Shown here: positions 16,704 to 26,127 of the stretch, in pieces | Position numbering within the stretch: the stretch's first letter is position 1 | Layout: each line of letters opens with the position of its first letter | DNA from: Boseongicola sp. H5 | GTDB taxonomy: Bacteria; Pseudomonadota; Alphaproteobacteria; Rhodobacterales; Rhodobacteraceae | Assembly (NCBI GenBank): GCA_020622165.1 | Contig: JACNMN010000006.1 | Location: 124,001-188,000, forward strand | Length of the DNA: 64,000 nt | Direction of reading: 5' to 3' | The notes under the pieces: generated by a model | Database searches by the model: none | What the model was told of the DNA's origin: nothing | The model's input: the letters and a program-made list of their open reading frames with translations, nothing else | Position numbers and translations under genes: made by a program

Positions 16704-16997
16704 TTCCACCTTTCCATGACCGGTATGGCATGCGGCCGGACCAGCCGGCCTTCATCCTCTGCCGATCACATCGCGAGCGCAGACCTCTTGCCACTGAAAC
16801 CGGGCTCTTGCCTAATGGGATTTGGGCATATCGCACGAACGATCTCAACCGTCACGGTCATGCATGGATGCATAGCGCCCGTGTCGTGGCGCGGGTTCTG
16901 TTCCGGCGAGGCCGGCGCTAGAAAAAACCGGCCCAACTGCCCCTGCCCATTTTGGGCCCGGCGGCGGCATGTGTTGCGGAAGGATCAAGGTTTCTTG

Positions 16998-18923
16998 ATG
17001 GACAAAGCCCACCCAACGCATCCTGCATTCCGTCTGCATCGGAGTTCCGGCCCGGCACCGCTGTCGGGACTGCGCCGGAGCGGATCTGCGGCGATCATTC
17101 TTGGCGCGGGTCTCTGCGCCTTTCTGGCATGGTCTGACCCAGCCTTGTCCCAGACCAGCCTTGACGCGTGTCTCGCCGCACCGGAGGCCGGGTGCACGGA
17201 GGTCATATTCAACGAACTCAGGTACAGTCTGCCCGCGATAGAAGATCCGAACCAGATGGACAGGATGGCGCAGCAACTGGCCGTAACACTGGCCGAGGGC
17301 AAACGGTTCGATGAAGCCAATTCGGCGCTGTATCACATGATGGATTTTTGGGCGCAGCCCGGCATGCGTGAAATTGCGGCGCTGGACATCGTTTCGGGAC
17401 TGGGGGCGCAGAGCAGGGAGTTCGGCTTGGGCTTCTTGCACATGATCGAAGATGACGAAATGTACGATCACGCCCGCTCTCAGCACATCGCCAATCTGGT
17501 GGATCATGGGGCGGTCGATCAGGCGCTTCGTGAACTGACGACGGAGAACCGAACCGGCGCACCGTTGGGGCTCGTGGGCCTGAGCGCACTGGCGCTCGCG
17601 CTTTTGGAACGAGGGCAGACCGAGGAGGCCTTGCAGCTGGTCGCCGAGAACATGGCCGACGACCCTGTCGGGCGCGGATCGTTGCTGTCCCGGATGGCGT
17701 CCGACCGCCTTCAGATGAGCCAGATCGACATGGCCCGCACCATCCTGGAGCAGATCGAAGATCCCATGTGGCGGGTGACGACAGGGGCCCGCATCGGCGA
17801 GGCGCTGGCCCGTGCGGGAGATATGGAGGCGGCGGAACAGGCCTTTGCCGCCGCGCGCAGCGAACTGGCCGCTCTGCCCGATGCGGACCGGCGCTTTCAT
17901 GCATTCGGAGCCTTCGCCCGCTCGGCGCTCCTGGTTGGCCGGTACGATCTTGCCATCGCCGCGATCGCCGATGTCAGCACCTATCGGTTCGATCAGGTGG
18001 AGGCCTACAACATGCTTGCGCGGTTCGCGCTGAGCCCCCGGATCAACCTGGATGTTCGCGTTCCCCTGCAGGCGGCCATGGACGAGTTGCAGGCCGGCCC
18101 GAGAGACGGCGACGGGATCCCGCACCGTTATGACGGCGCGCTTGCCCAACTGGCGCAGACCATGGCGTTGTCCCGCGACGTCGAATGGGCGATCGACACC
18201 CTTGCGCAGATCCGTGACCGGGACAGGCGAAATCTGGAAACCTCGGATATCGCGGACAGTCTGGTTGCCGCCCGACTGCTAGACGAAGCCATGACGGTTC
18301 TGGCTGCCGTTGATGATCCGGACGAACAGGCGCGGAGCCTGATCTTTCTGGCGCATACAGCCCTGAGGCTTCGGCGTGTGGAGATCGGCGGCATGGCAAT
18401 GGCGCAGCTTCTGGACATGGTCGAGGGACCTGAATGGGTCCCGGTCACGGATGACACGATCAGCCGGCTGGCCGAGCTGGAGTCAAGCCTGGGTCAATAC
18501 GGGACTGCCGAAACGCGCTTGCGCCACCTTGACAACACCGATCTGCAACTGCGCGGGCGCATCACCAATCTGGGCTTTGCGGCGAGATCGGGCTCGGAGG
18601 AAGAATATGTCACTTATCTTGAGATTGCCGAGGATGCGGTCTTGCAGATCGGGGATCCGGCAATCCGCGCCCTGCATATGCGCAATCTTTTGATCCAGCT
18701 GGTCTATGGCGAACGCTTTGACGATGCGCTGAGAATTGCGGGGGATGTCCAGGATCCCGAGGCGCGCGACGCCTTGCTGACGACTTTGGCGAGCGCGCTC
18801 AGCGGCCATGCGGGTCCCGCAATGGCGATGGATGCGGTAGACGCGATCACCGATCCGACGGCCCGGTCAATCCGGAGGTTCATGATCCTGCTGTCCGCTC
18901 TCAGGCAATCGCTGGACATCTAG
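16998..18923 (+). CDS. Periplasmic TPR/helical-repeat protein
   Basis: A 641-residue protein from ATG 16998. An N-terminal extension of about 25 residues precedes a signal-like helix (AAIILGAGLCAFLAW) ending DPALSQ. The mature part is almost wholly amphipathic helix pairs of TPR-like spacing (RGQTEEALQLVAENM; AGDMEAAEQAFAAA; GRYDLAIAAIADV; ARLLDEAMTVLAAVDD), consistent with a solenoid scaffold. Cys residues near the mature N-terminus (LDACLAAPEAGC) may form a disulfide. No catalytic motif is present. It is a monocistronic plus-strand gene converging on the frameshifted membrane protein. Partners are unknown. Confidence 0.75.
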   Translation: MDKAHPTHPAFRLHRSSGPAPLSGLRRSGSAAIILGAGLCAFLAWSDPALSQTSLDACLAAPEAGCTEVIFNELRYSLPAIEDPNQMDRMAQQLAVTLAEGKRFDEANSALYHMMDFWAQPGMREIAALDIVSGLGAQSREFGLGFLHMIEDDEMYDHARSQHIANLVDHGAVDQALRELTTENRTGAPLGLVGLSALALALLERGQTEEALQLVAENMADDPVGRGSLLSRMASDRLQMSQIDMARTILEQIEDPMWRVTTGARIGEALARAGDMEAAEQAFAAARSELAALPDADRRFHAFGAFARSALLVGRYDLAIAAIADVSTYRFDQVEAYNMLARFALSPRINLDVRVPLQAAMDELQAGPRDGDGIPHRYDGALAQLAQTMALSRDVEWAIDTLAQIRDRDRRNLETSDIADSLVAARLLDEAMTVLAAVDDPDEQARSLIFLAHTALRLRRVEIGGMAMAQLLDMVEGPEWVPVTDDTISRLAELESSLGQYGTAETRLRHLDNTDLQLRGRITNLGFAARSGSEEEYVTYLEIAEDAVLQIGDPAIRALHMRNLLIQLVYGERFDDALRIAGDVQDPEARDALLTTLASALSGHAGPAMAMDAVDAITDPTARSIRRFMILLSALRQSLDI

Positions 18924-18937
18924 ACACGGCCCCGCCG

Positions 18938-19299
18938 TCAGAAAAACGGCACCATCAACAGGGGCGCGATCAATCCGCCCGCCAGCACGACGATCCAGTG
19001 GCGATATCCGGCCATGCCCCCGGACCGCGCCCAGTGTCGAACGCCCTGCACCACGCCGGCCATGATCACATAGCCGGTGGCGACCCCCCGAAGCGCAAGG
19101 TCGATGGCCGCCCCCATTCCGCGTGGCTCTTCCATGGCAAGCGGGCCGACATAGGCCGAGCGCCAGAACAGCAGAAGCGTGTGACCGCGACCGCCATCGC
19201 CGCGGCAAGCGGTCGGCCGGGTCGGGCGACTGCGGGCCAGACATACAAAAGCCCGATCAGCGCGAGCAGCAACAGGACGCCCTCAAAACTCATGGCCAT
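18938..19299 (-). pseudogene. Small membrane protein, frameshifted
   Basis: The first frame starts at ATG 19299 behind AGGAGG and encodes a hydrophobic N-terminus (MAMSFEGVLLLLALIGLLY, then LAAAMAVAV). The second frame supplies LLLFWRSAYVGPLAMEEPRGMGAAIDLAL (19095-19180) and a second hydrophobic tail to the stop at 18938. They join at about 19159-19164, where ACAC replaces an expected AC (GTC-AC-ACG), a two-base tandem gain. The repaired protein would be about 119 aa with three or four membrane helices. The family is not recognised. It may be a real null allele or a sequence error. Confidence 0.6.
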
Positions 19300-19625
19300 T
19301 TCGCCTCCTCATTGAACTGCCTTGCGGCACGACCGCCGGACGCGCGCGCTCACCCAACGATCCGGCAACCTGTACGAGCCAGCCTAGAGCGCGGGCGGAT
19401 GTCTTGGCATCACTCTTCGGGTGTTTTCTACCTGCATCCGCGCATAGCGACACTGCAGCGCTGCGCATTCCAAATTCCACCGCCGCGTCGGATAACGGCG
19501 CCAGGCACGGATCGGGATCGGGCACATTCAGCACGGGCAAACGCAACCGGACACCTCCGACAGGTTCGGGCTTCGGCGGTGCGACATCGCGCGGCACGTG
19601 ATTTCGGAAATTGGGCAAAAAAATT
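19300..19625. other. Intergenic region before the autotransporter
   Basis: About 325 bp. A plus-strand open frame (19404-19601) gives a Ser/Gly/Thr-rich peptide with no ribosome-binding site and is not called. The last 30 bp before the autotransporter are AT-rich (AAAAAAATTATG) and probably form its leader. No clear promoter hexamers could be fixed. Confidence 0.4.
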
Positions 19626-22550
19626 ATGAAACCAGCATTCATCACATTCCGCCCCGGTTTGGGCCTCGGGGTCTTGATCGCCCTGGCGTTACCGGCAGGT
19701 CCGGCGCAGGCACAGGATACGTTCACCGTCAACGGACCGACCTTTGTCACCAACGGAGGGCCACTGGCAATCGTCGATGGGGATGACACGCTGATCGTCA
19801 CTGCGCCCGCAGGCTCTATCACCGTGGGCGGTGTCGGCCAAAGCGCGATCCTCGCAACCGGCGACAACAACACCGTGATCATCGAGAGCGGAACGCCTTC
19901 CCCGGCCCTGAATGTCAATGGCGCCGGCGGTAACGGCATCAGCATGTTCGGCGACAATTCCCAGGCGATCGTCGACGGGCGGATCGAGATTTCCGGTGGG
20001 CCTGACGGCATCGACCGGGGCTTCGGGATCTTGATTGAAGGGAACAACGGCAGCATTCAGGCTCTAGATACAATCATTGCCGCCGGCGACGAGGCCGTCG
20101 GGATTGCCGTGTTCGGCGACGACGGCCGCGTGATATTCGACGGTTCCATAGATGTGTTTTCGGACGGAAACATCGGGATCTGGGGCTCAGGAGATCGCGT
20201 GACCCTTACCAATACGGGGTCTATCGGCATCAGCGGTGTCTTTGGAAATGGAACAGGGATTTTGCTGACCTCCGAAGACGGGCTGGTCGTTAACGCAGGC
20301 TCGATCAACAATGCCGGTCCCGGTGGGCCGGACAACGTGATCGCTATCGATGCGAGCGGCGACCGGGTTCGAGTCATCAACCTGGGCACTATCGTGCAAA
20401 GTGGGGACGACAGCATCGGCGTCCAAATGTTTTCAGATGGTGGCAGCGTCCTGAACGAGGGGTCCATCGAGTTGTCTGGCGCGGGCATATCGCGCGGCAT
20501 CTTTGTGAGTGGCTCGGGAAGCACGATCGACCACACAGGCACCATCGCGATGACCGATCCCACCGGAACCAACTCTTTGGGCATCCTTGTGATAGGTGAT
20601 GACAACATCGTTTCGGTCACGGGAAACGGGGAGATCTGGACAGCGGGGGCGAACGGCAGAGGCATCAGTGTCTCGGGCATCGGCAACCGGGTGTTCTTTG
20701 ACGGCCTGCTCATCCAGACGACCGGCGACGACGCTTCCGGTATCGTCGGCGGCGGCGGCAGCGGGATCGTCATCGAGACCGGCTCGACCAACGGGGCCGA
20801 AATCGTGACCCAAGGCACAAGCGCCTATGGGATCAGTATCCAGTTCAATGCCGACGATGCGACGGTTCTGAACGGGGCAAGCATCGTTACCAACGGGCTT
20901 GGCGCGCACGGTATTTTTGTCGAAGCGGGCAGCGACAATCCCGTGATCACCAACAGCGGTGAGATCACGACAAACGGCAACGCCGCGGGCATTCGAAACG
21001 ACGGTCAGAACGCGGTGATCCTGAATAGCGGTGAGATCACGACAAACGGATTGGGGGCCCATGGGATTTGGAATGAGGTTGCGGACGGGTCCCGGGTTGA
21101 AAACAGCCGCGTTATTGAACTGAGTGGCCAGACCTCCAATGGCCTTTACAGCTTCAACAGCAACAATGTCGTTCTGCTCAACAGCGGTGAAATTCTTGTC
21201 ACCGGTGCTACCAGCTCCGGCATGCAGACCTTCCTCGGGTCGGACGCGACCCTGATCAACACGGGCCTGATCCGCGCCGAAGGCGCTGCGGACGAGGCGA
21301 TTCTGGCCTCCACGGTGGGGGCCAGTGTGCTGAATTCAGGAGAGATCCGGACCGCCCCCGGCATCAACGGCATCGATGTGCGCACCGATGATGTTTTCGT
21401 GCGCAACACCGGGCGCATCTTTTCGGGTCTTGGTGGGGGTGAATTTTCATTCACCTCGAATGGGTCGGACACCCATCTGCGGCTTGACCCCGGCTCGATC
21501 ATCGTGGGCGAGCTGCAGTTTCTCGCAAACGGCGCGACGTTGGATGTGGGCCTGCCGAATGCAGCGCTCACCTGGAACTTAGCGCCGCCTGACAACATCC
21601 TCAGCGATGGGCGCCCGCAACTTGTGGTCGGCACCACGCTCTATGTGTTCGATCCGGACCATTTCGCGGCCCTCGACCGGAGCGCCTTCGGCACGATCGA
21701 CCGGATCGGCTTCACCCTCGATCAGCGTCGGGCTGCGGGCGGCGCGGAAGGGCGCAGTGTCTGGGCCACCGGCACCATCGCATCGGCCGACGACACCGAC
21801 ACCCTGTCCGGCATGCTGGGGGGCACCTTCGCCCTGTCCGCAGATCGTCGGATCGGGGGGGTCGTCGGCACGCAGGACACGGAATACGAAACCCCCTTCA
21901 GCAGCTCGCAGATCGACGGCCGCGCGACCTTCGGCGGGCTGACATGGGGCGGCACGACGGATTACGGCTTCTTTGAAACCGCGCTCAGCTTCGGCACCGT
22001 CAGCAGCACATCGACCCGCCGCGTGGCCAACAATACCGTGCCCACCGGCATCGAGAATGCGGTCTCCAGCCCCGACAGCCGGTTCTTCAGCCTGTCCGCG
22101 ACCTTCGGCACCGAAACCCGCTTCAACGAGATCGACCTGCGCCCCAGCCTGCGGCTTCGCTACAGCTGGGTGCAGTCGGATGCCTTCGCCGAGACCGGAT
22201 CGCAGGCCGATCTGACGGTCGAGGAGCGCAGCGCACAGCGTCTGGATCTCCGCGCGAAGGTCGAAACGGATCTCGCCCCGCGGCGGACCGCTCTGGGGCC
22301 GATGGCGGTGACGCTCTATGGCGGGCTAGATCTCGCCTATACCGATGCCGACGATGTGCGCGCGGTCGCGGCCGGACAGCCCGTGGTCTTCGGGACCGGC
22401 CAATCGGGGACTTCCCTACAGGGCTTCATCGGCGGGCATGCAACCATCGCCACCCGAAACGGCGCCAGCCTGAGCCTGTCCGGCGAGCTGGCCGCGGGCG
22501 GCACAAGCCCGGAACTGAGATTGGGCATGATGTACAGCATGCGGTTCTGA
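19626..22550 (+). CDS. Autotransporter (type Va) with beta-helical passenger
   Basis: A 974-residue surface protein. A signal peptide ends AGPAQA-QD. Residues about 35-680 are degenerate repeats of about 24 residues with the theme (V)xNxGxIxxxGxxxxGI, typical of parallel beta-helix passengers. Residues about 720-974 form the outer-membrane beta-barrel: alternating hydrophobic strands and a final RLGMMYSMRF ending in Phe, the usual Bam recognition terminus. No protease or adhesin catalytic motif is seen. The ATG at 19626 is chosen rather than an upstream TTG at 19611. Acidic, Cys-free passenger composition fits secretion. It is transcribed alone. Role as adhesin or surface structure is inferred. 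Confidence 0.88.
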   Translation: MKPAFITFRPGLGLGVLIALALPAGPAQAQDTFTVNGPTFVTNGGPLAIVDGDDTLIVTAPAGSITVGGVGQSAILATGDNNTVIIESGTPSPALNVNGAGGNGISMFGDNSQAIVDGRIEISGGPDGIDRGFGILIEGNNGSIQALDTIIAAGDEAVGIAVFGDDGRVIFDGSIDVFSDGNIGIWGSGDRVTLTNTGSIGISGVFGNGTGILLTSEDGLVVNAGSINNAGPGGPDNVIAIDASGDRVRVINLGTIVQSGDDSIGVQMFSDGGSVLNEGSIELSGAGISRGIFVSGSGSTIDHTGTIAMTDPTGTNSLGILVIGDDNIVSVTGNGEIWTAGANGRGISVSGIGNRVFFDGLLIQTTGDDASGIVGGGGSGIVIETGSTNGAEIVTQGTSAYGISIQFNADDATVLNGASIVTNGLGAHGIFVEAGSDNPVITNSGEITTNGNAAGIRNDGQNAVILNSGEITTNGLGAHGIWNEVADGSRVENSRVIELSGQTSNGLYSFNSNNVVLLNSGEILVTGATSSGMQTFLGSDATLINTGLIRAEGAADEAILASTVGASVLNSGEIRTAPGINGIDVRTDDVFVRNTGRIFSGLGGGEFSFTSNGSDTHLRLDPGSIIVGELQFLANGATLDVGLPNAALTWNLAPPDNILSDGRPQLVVGTTLYVFDPDHFAALDRSAFGTIDRIGFTLDQRRAAGGAEGRSVWATGTIASADDTDTLSGMLGGTFALSADRRIGGVVGTQDTEYETPFSSSQIDGRATFGGLTWGGTTDYGFFETALSFGTVSSTSTRRVANNTVPTGIENAVSSPDSRFFSLSATFGTETRFNEIDLRPSLRLRYSWVQSDAFAETGSQADLTVEERSAQRLDLRAKVETDLAPRRTALGPMAVTLYGGLDLAYTDADDVRAVAAGQPVVFGTGQSGTSLQGFIGGHATIATRNGASLSLSGELAAGGTSPELRLGMMYSMRF
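20955..21049 (+). repeat. Exact 23-bp direct repeat in the autotransporter passenger
   Basis: The 23-bp sequence beginning AGCGGTGAGATCACGAC occurs at 20955-20977 and 21027-21049, exactly 72 bp (24 codons) apart and in frame. It encodes SGEITTNG in both copies; flanking codons (TNGLGAHGI) also recur in weaker form. It points to a recent duplication of one beta-helix coil. Confidence 0.8.
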
Positions 22551-22608
22551 GACCAGCACGAAACCGTATCGCGAATGAGCACATCGCGTGGGCCGAACCC
22601 CGTCGCCG

Positions 22609-22628
22609 CCCGGGCGCGGATGCCCGGG
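22609..22628. terminator. Hairpin between convergent autotransporter and marR genes
   Basis: CCCGGGC (22609-22615) pairs with GCCCGGG (22622-22628) around a 6-nt loop. It sits between two convergent genes, so it could stop both transcripts. No T-run follows, so it may be only a structured element. Confidence 0.35.
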
Positions 22629-22741
22629 GTCGCCGCCTCTCGCCGACCCCGACGGCGTTCAGCCACGCAGCGCCATTGCGTCCACCGACTGCATAGCGTC
22701 CTGCAAGGGCCGTGCGGAGCCGATCCCTCCCCGGCCCCGCC

Positions 22742-23263
22742 CTATCCCGCAGCCACCCAACCAGGCATGGCGAAGACGACTTTCGTGATCAGCCGGTTGA
22801 ACTCCGCCGCTTCTCGCCGGTCGAGCGGAGCCAGCATCGCGGCCTGTCTCTCGCGGAAAAGCGGCAGTACCCCGGCCAGCAGCGCGTGTCCCTTGGCGGT
22901 CAGCGTCAGGGGCTTGGCGCGTTTGTCGGCCGTGTCAGTGTCGCGCCCGATGAGACCCTTTTCCTCAAGTTCGGTCACGGCCCGGCTGATCGAGTTCTTG
23001 GGCAGCCCCGTCACAAGGCAGATGTCGCGCGCCACCAGCCCGTCCTGATGGCAGAGACTGAACAGGATCACGAAGCCCGGGCGCGACAGCCCGAACCGGT
23101 CCTGAAGCTCGGCATAGATCGGTCCGGTAAAGAAGTTCGCCAGAAAGCTGACCCGCCAGATGGGCGACAGATCGGTGTCCATGAGCATCGTCAGCGACAG
23201 CGGGCCGAACTGGTCGGCCATCGCCCGTGCCGCATCGAAGCCTGAGTCGTTGTTCTTGGTCAT
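22742..23263 (-). CDS. MarR-family transcriptional regulator
   Basis: A 173-residue winged-helix protein. The DNA-binding part reads GLVARDICLVTGLPKNSISRAVTELEEKGLIGRDTD, here at residues about 75-110, followed by the wing DKRAKPLTLTAKG. The ATG at 23263 starts a typical MarR N-terminal helix. It is divergent from the TRAP operon with 119 bp between starts. A palindrome within the opposing promoter (23309-23322) is its likely operator, giving repression relieved by the transported or hydrolysed compound. Confidence 0.88.
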   Translation of the reverse strand: MTKNNDSGFDAARAMADQFGPLSLTMLMDTDLSPIWRVSFLANFFTGPIYAELQDRFGLSRPGFVILFSLCHQDGLVARDICLVTGLPKNSISRAVTELEEKGLIGRDTDTADKRAKPLTLTAKGHALLAGVLPLFRERQAAMLAPLDRREAAEFNRLITKVVFAMPGWVAAG

Positions 23264-23298
23264 GGCGCACTCTAGCCCAATCAAGTCCCATTTGGAAC

Positions 23299-23328
23299 TT
23301 TACAAAAGGTTCCATACGGAACTATAAA
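23299..23328 (+). promoter_or_regulatory. TRAP-operon promoter with embedded palindromic operator
   Basis: TTTACA (23299-23304) and TATAAA (23323-23328) are separated by 18 nt. The spacer contains GTTCC-ATAC-GGAAC (23309-23322). A further GGAAC half-site is at 23294-23298. Such a dyad between -35 and -10, beside a divergent marR gene, is a typical MarR-type repressor site. Confidence 0.55.
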
Positions 23329-23382
23329 ATCATTTACAAGCGTTCGAGTCGTATTGTCTCCAACGCCGGAGGGAGGAAAAAG

Positions 23383-24363
23383 ATGACGAAGATGACCATA
23401 CTGGCCAGCGCGATTGCGCTTGGACTTTCCGCAACCGCGTCTATGGCGCAGGAGTTGCGCGCGGTAGGCGCATTTCCGGAGAATTTCGTGTTCACCCGCG
23501 AAGTGGCGCAACCCTTCGCCGCGCTGGTCGCCGAGGAATCGGGCGGCAGCGTGACGATCTCCTTCACCGGGCCCGATGCGGTGCCGCCGCTGGAACAGTT
23601 CGAACCGACGCAGGCGGGCGTGTTCGACCTGCTCTTCACACATCCGGCCTATCACGCCGGCACCACCTCGGTCGGGCTGGCGATCGACGCGATCGGCGCA
23701 GATCCGGTCGCGCGGCGCGCGGCGGGGATCATCGGCTTCATCGACGCGCACTATCAGGCATCGCACGGGATGAAGCTGCTCTCGGCCCCTCCCACCGGGT
23801 CGGTCGGCTTCCGCTATTACCTCCGCGAACCGATCTCCGGAACGCCGCCATTCGAGGGCCGCAACATCCGTGGAACGGTCTCCTATCATCCGATGATCGA
23901 AGCCCTTGGCGGGGCGGGCGTGGTCATGGGCGGCGGCGATGTCTACTCGGCCCTTCAGACGGGTGCCATCGACGGCGCGGCCTGGGGCCTGACCGGCGCG
24001 CTGGATTTCAACTGGCACGAGGTCGCGGGCTACATGACCGAACCCGGTTTCGGCCAGGTGGGGCTGATGATGTTCATGAATCTCGACGCCTGGAACGGGC
24101 TCGACGCCGAGGCGCAGGCCGCCATAGAACGCGCCGCGATCCGGCTTGAGACCGACAGCGTTGCGCGCTTCGACCTGCTGGCGGCCGACGAACGCGCGGC
24201 CCTTCTGGAACTTGGGATGCAGGTGACCGACTTCGCGCCCGAGGACGCCGCTCAATTGGATGCGCTCTGGGCTTCGGGCGTGTGGGCTGTCGCCGAAGGC
24301 GCCTCGCCCGAAGCTGTTGCGGAGCTGAGGTCGCTGGCCCAAGCCGCCAATCTGTCCGACTGA
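23383..24363 (+). CDS. TRAP transporter substrate-binding protein (DctP family)
   Basis: A 326-residue periplasmic receptor. GGGAGG lies just before ATG 23383. A signal peptide (LASAIALGLSATASMA-QE) is followed by the TRAP receptor fold. Family landmarks are the receptor segment VYSALQTGAIDGAAWG (about residue 187) and the preceding NIRGTVSYHP with its Arg, which usually pairs with a substrate carboxylate. It is the first gene of a receptor-DctQ-DctM-hydrolase operon. Substrate is probably an organic acid or its ester; it cannot be read directly. Confidence 0.9.
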   Translation: MTKMTILASAIALGLSATASMAQELRAVGAFPENFVFTREVAQPFAALVAEESGGSVTISFTGPDAVPPLEQFEPTQAGVFDLLFTHPAYHAGTTSVGLAIDAIGADPVARRAAGIIGFIDAHYQASHGMKLLSAPPTGSVGFRYYLREPISGTPPFEGRNIRGTVSYHPMIEALGGAGVVMGGGDVYSALQTGAIDGAAWGLTGALDFNWHEVAGYMTEPGFGQVGLMMFMNLDAWNGLDAEAQAAIERAAIRLETDSVARFDLLAADERAALLELGMQVTDFAPEDAAQLDALWASGVWAVAEGASPEAVAELRSLAQAANLSD

Positions 24364-24364
24364 C

Positions 24365-24841
24365 ATGCGCCGCCTCGGCGATCTGCATGACGCGACCTCT
24401 CGCTGTTTGTTCGCACTGGCGGGGGGCGCCCTGGTGGCCGCGGTCTCTCTCTATGTCTTCGAAGTCATCATGCGCTACGGGCTCGGCGCGCCGACGACAT
24501 GGTCGGGCGAGGCGGTGCAATATGCACTGGCCGCCATGATCTTCTGCGCCCTGCCCGACATCACGCGCCGCAATGCCCATGTGGCCATCGACATCATCCC
24601 CCAAGCGCTGCCCGGCGGCCCGGCAATCTGGCTTGGCCGTTTCAATGCAATGCTGGGCACGGTCGCCTGCGGAGTGACCGGCTGGATCGTTGCGGGCGAA
24701 GCACTCAGGCAGTTCGAGCGCGGCTTGATGACAAACGCGGCCAACCCGATCCCGCGCTGGTGGATCACCACCGTGATCGCCGCGGGCTTCGCCTCTGCCG
24801 CGTTGCATTTCCTGCGCCAGATCGCCGGGCGCCGGCAATGA
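24365..24841 (+). CDS. TRAP transporter small permease (DctQ family)
   Basis: A 158-residue membrane protein with four hydrophobic helices. FEVIMRYGLGAPTTWSGE is the DctQ-family signature after helix 1, and RRNAHVAIDII follows helix 2. It begins right after the receptor stop and overlaps the large permease by ATGA. Confidence 0.9.
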   Translation: MRRLGDLHDATSRCLFALAGGALVAAVSLYVFEVIMRYGLGAPTTWSGEAVQYALAAMIFCALPDITRRNAHVAIDIIPQALPGGPAIWLGRFNAMLGTVACGVTGWIVAGEALRQFERGLMTNAANPIPRWWITTVIAAGFASAALHFLRQIAGRRQ

Positions 24842-26127
24842 GCTGGGCCGTTCTCCTGATCCTCGCCATCGGGCTTTTGCTGGCCATTCTCTTTTCCGGC
24901 GCGCGGATCTTCGTGGGCTTTCTTCTGCTCAACATCCTGGGCGTTCTCGTGCTGATCGGGCCGAGGGGCTTCGGCATGTTCTCCAACTCGATCTTCGAAA
25001 CCGCCACCTCCTCGACGCTGGTGACCGTGGCGCTTTTCGTGCTGATGGGAGAGATCCTGTTCCGCTCCGGCACAGTGGACGTGCTGTTTTCAAGCATAGA
25101 CAGGCTGATCGGGCGGCTTCGCGGCCGGCTCTATGTCGTGACCATCGCGCTGTCGACCGTCTTTGGTGCGCTTTCGGGATCGGCGGTGGCGGTGGCGGCG
25201 ATGCTTGGCCGGTCGGTCCTGCCGCTGATGGCCGCGCGCGGCTATGCCTCCCGCACCTCCGCCACGACGATCCTTGCGGGCGCAAGCCTTGCGCCGATCA
25301 TTCCGCCAAGCCTGCTGGCCATCATCGTCGGCTCGCTTGCGGATGTGTCCATCGCCGGGCTTCTGGTCGCCGGCATCATCCCCGGGCTGCTCTTTGCCAC
25401 GCTGACCCTTGCCTGGGTCTATCTGCGCGGCGGCCCGATGCCGGAGGCGGACATCACGCAGGCGCAAACGCCGGTCTGGCGCGCGGTTCTCGCCATGGCG
25501 CCGTTCCTCATCGTCGTCTTCTCGGTGATGGGGCTCATCCTGCTCGGGGTCGCCTCGCCATCGGAATCCGCGGCAACCGGTGTTGTGGGCGCCATGGTGG
25601 TGGCCGCGATCTTCGGGCGGCTCAACTGGGTCATGCTGCGCGAGGCTGTGGCAAGTGCCGTCACGATCTCGGTCGTCATCCTGATCATTGTCGCCTCGGC
25701 CAAGCTGTTCAGCCAATTGCTGTCTTTCTCGGGCGCGACCAGAGGCCTTGTCACCCTCATTGCCGAGCTTGGGTGGAGCCCTGCGATGACATTCCTTCTG
25801 ATGATGGCGATCCCGTTCCTGCTGTGCATGTTCATCGACCAGATCGCCTTCATGCTGCTGGCGATTCCGATCTATCAGCCGATCGTCGCGGCAATGGGCT
25901 TCGATCCGATCTGGTTCTGGACGATCTTCCTGATCAACCTCACAGTCGGCAGCCTGACGCCTCCTTTCGGCTACACGCTTTTTGCCCTGAAAGGCGCGGC
26001 CGACGGGATGAGTACGGCACAGGTCTTCCGCGCAGCCTGGCCCGTGGTCGGCATCTTCCTGACCGGGATGGCGATACTCTGGGCCGTTCCCGATCTCGTC
26101 ACCGCGATCCCGAGGGCCCTGCAGTGA
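24838..26127 (+). CDS. TRAP transporter large permease (DctM family)
   Basis: A 429-residue sodium-coupled permease with about 12 membrane segments. Recognisable DctM features are GRSVLPLMAARGY, GASLAPIIPPSLLAIIVGS (residues about 143-161), ATGVVGAMVV, and near the end LTVGSLTPPFGYTLFALKG. The ATG at 24838 overlaps the DctQ stop. The downstream hydrolase begins at an overlapping GTGA. Confidence 0.92.
   Translation: MSWAVLLILAIGLLLAILFSGARIFVGFLLLNILGVLVLIGPRGFGMFSNSIFETATSSTLVTVALFVLMGEILFRSGTVDVLFSSIDRLIGRLRGRLYVVTIALSTVFGALSGSAVAVAAMLGRSVLPLMAARGYASRTSATTILAGASLAPIIPPSLLAIIVGSLADVSIAGLLVAGIIPGLLFATLTLAWVYLRGGPMPEADITQAQTPVWRAVLAMAPFLIVVFSVMGLILLGVASPSESAATGVVGAMVVAAIFGRLNWVMLREAVASAVTISVVILIIVASAKLFSQLLSFSGATRGLVTLIAELGWSPAMTFLLMMAIPFLLCMFIDQIAFMLLAIPIYQPIVAAMGFDPIWFWTIFLINLTVGSLTPPFGYTLFALKGAADGMSTAQVFRAAWPVVGIFLTGMAILWAVPDLVTAIPRALQ

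Noticed and set aside
19283-20056. 257-codon minus-strand frame opposite the autotransporter start
   Set aside because: Pro-rich shadow of the passenger repeats; the plus strand has signal peptide and repeats.
20955-21049. Possible CRISPR-like direct repeat
   Set aside because: Only two copies, in frame in a coding sequence with a 24-codon period; it is a beta-helix coil duplication.
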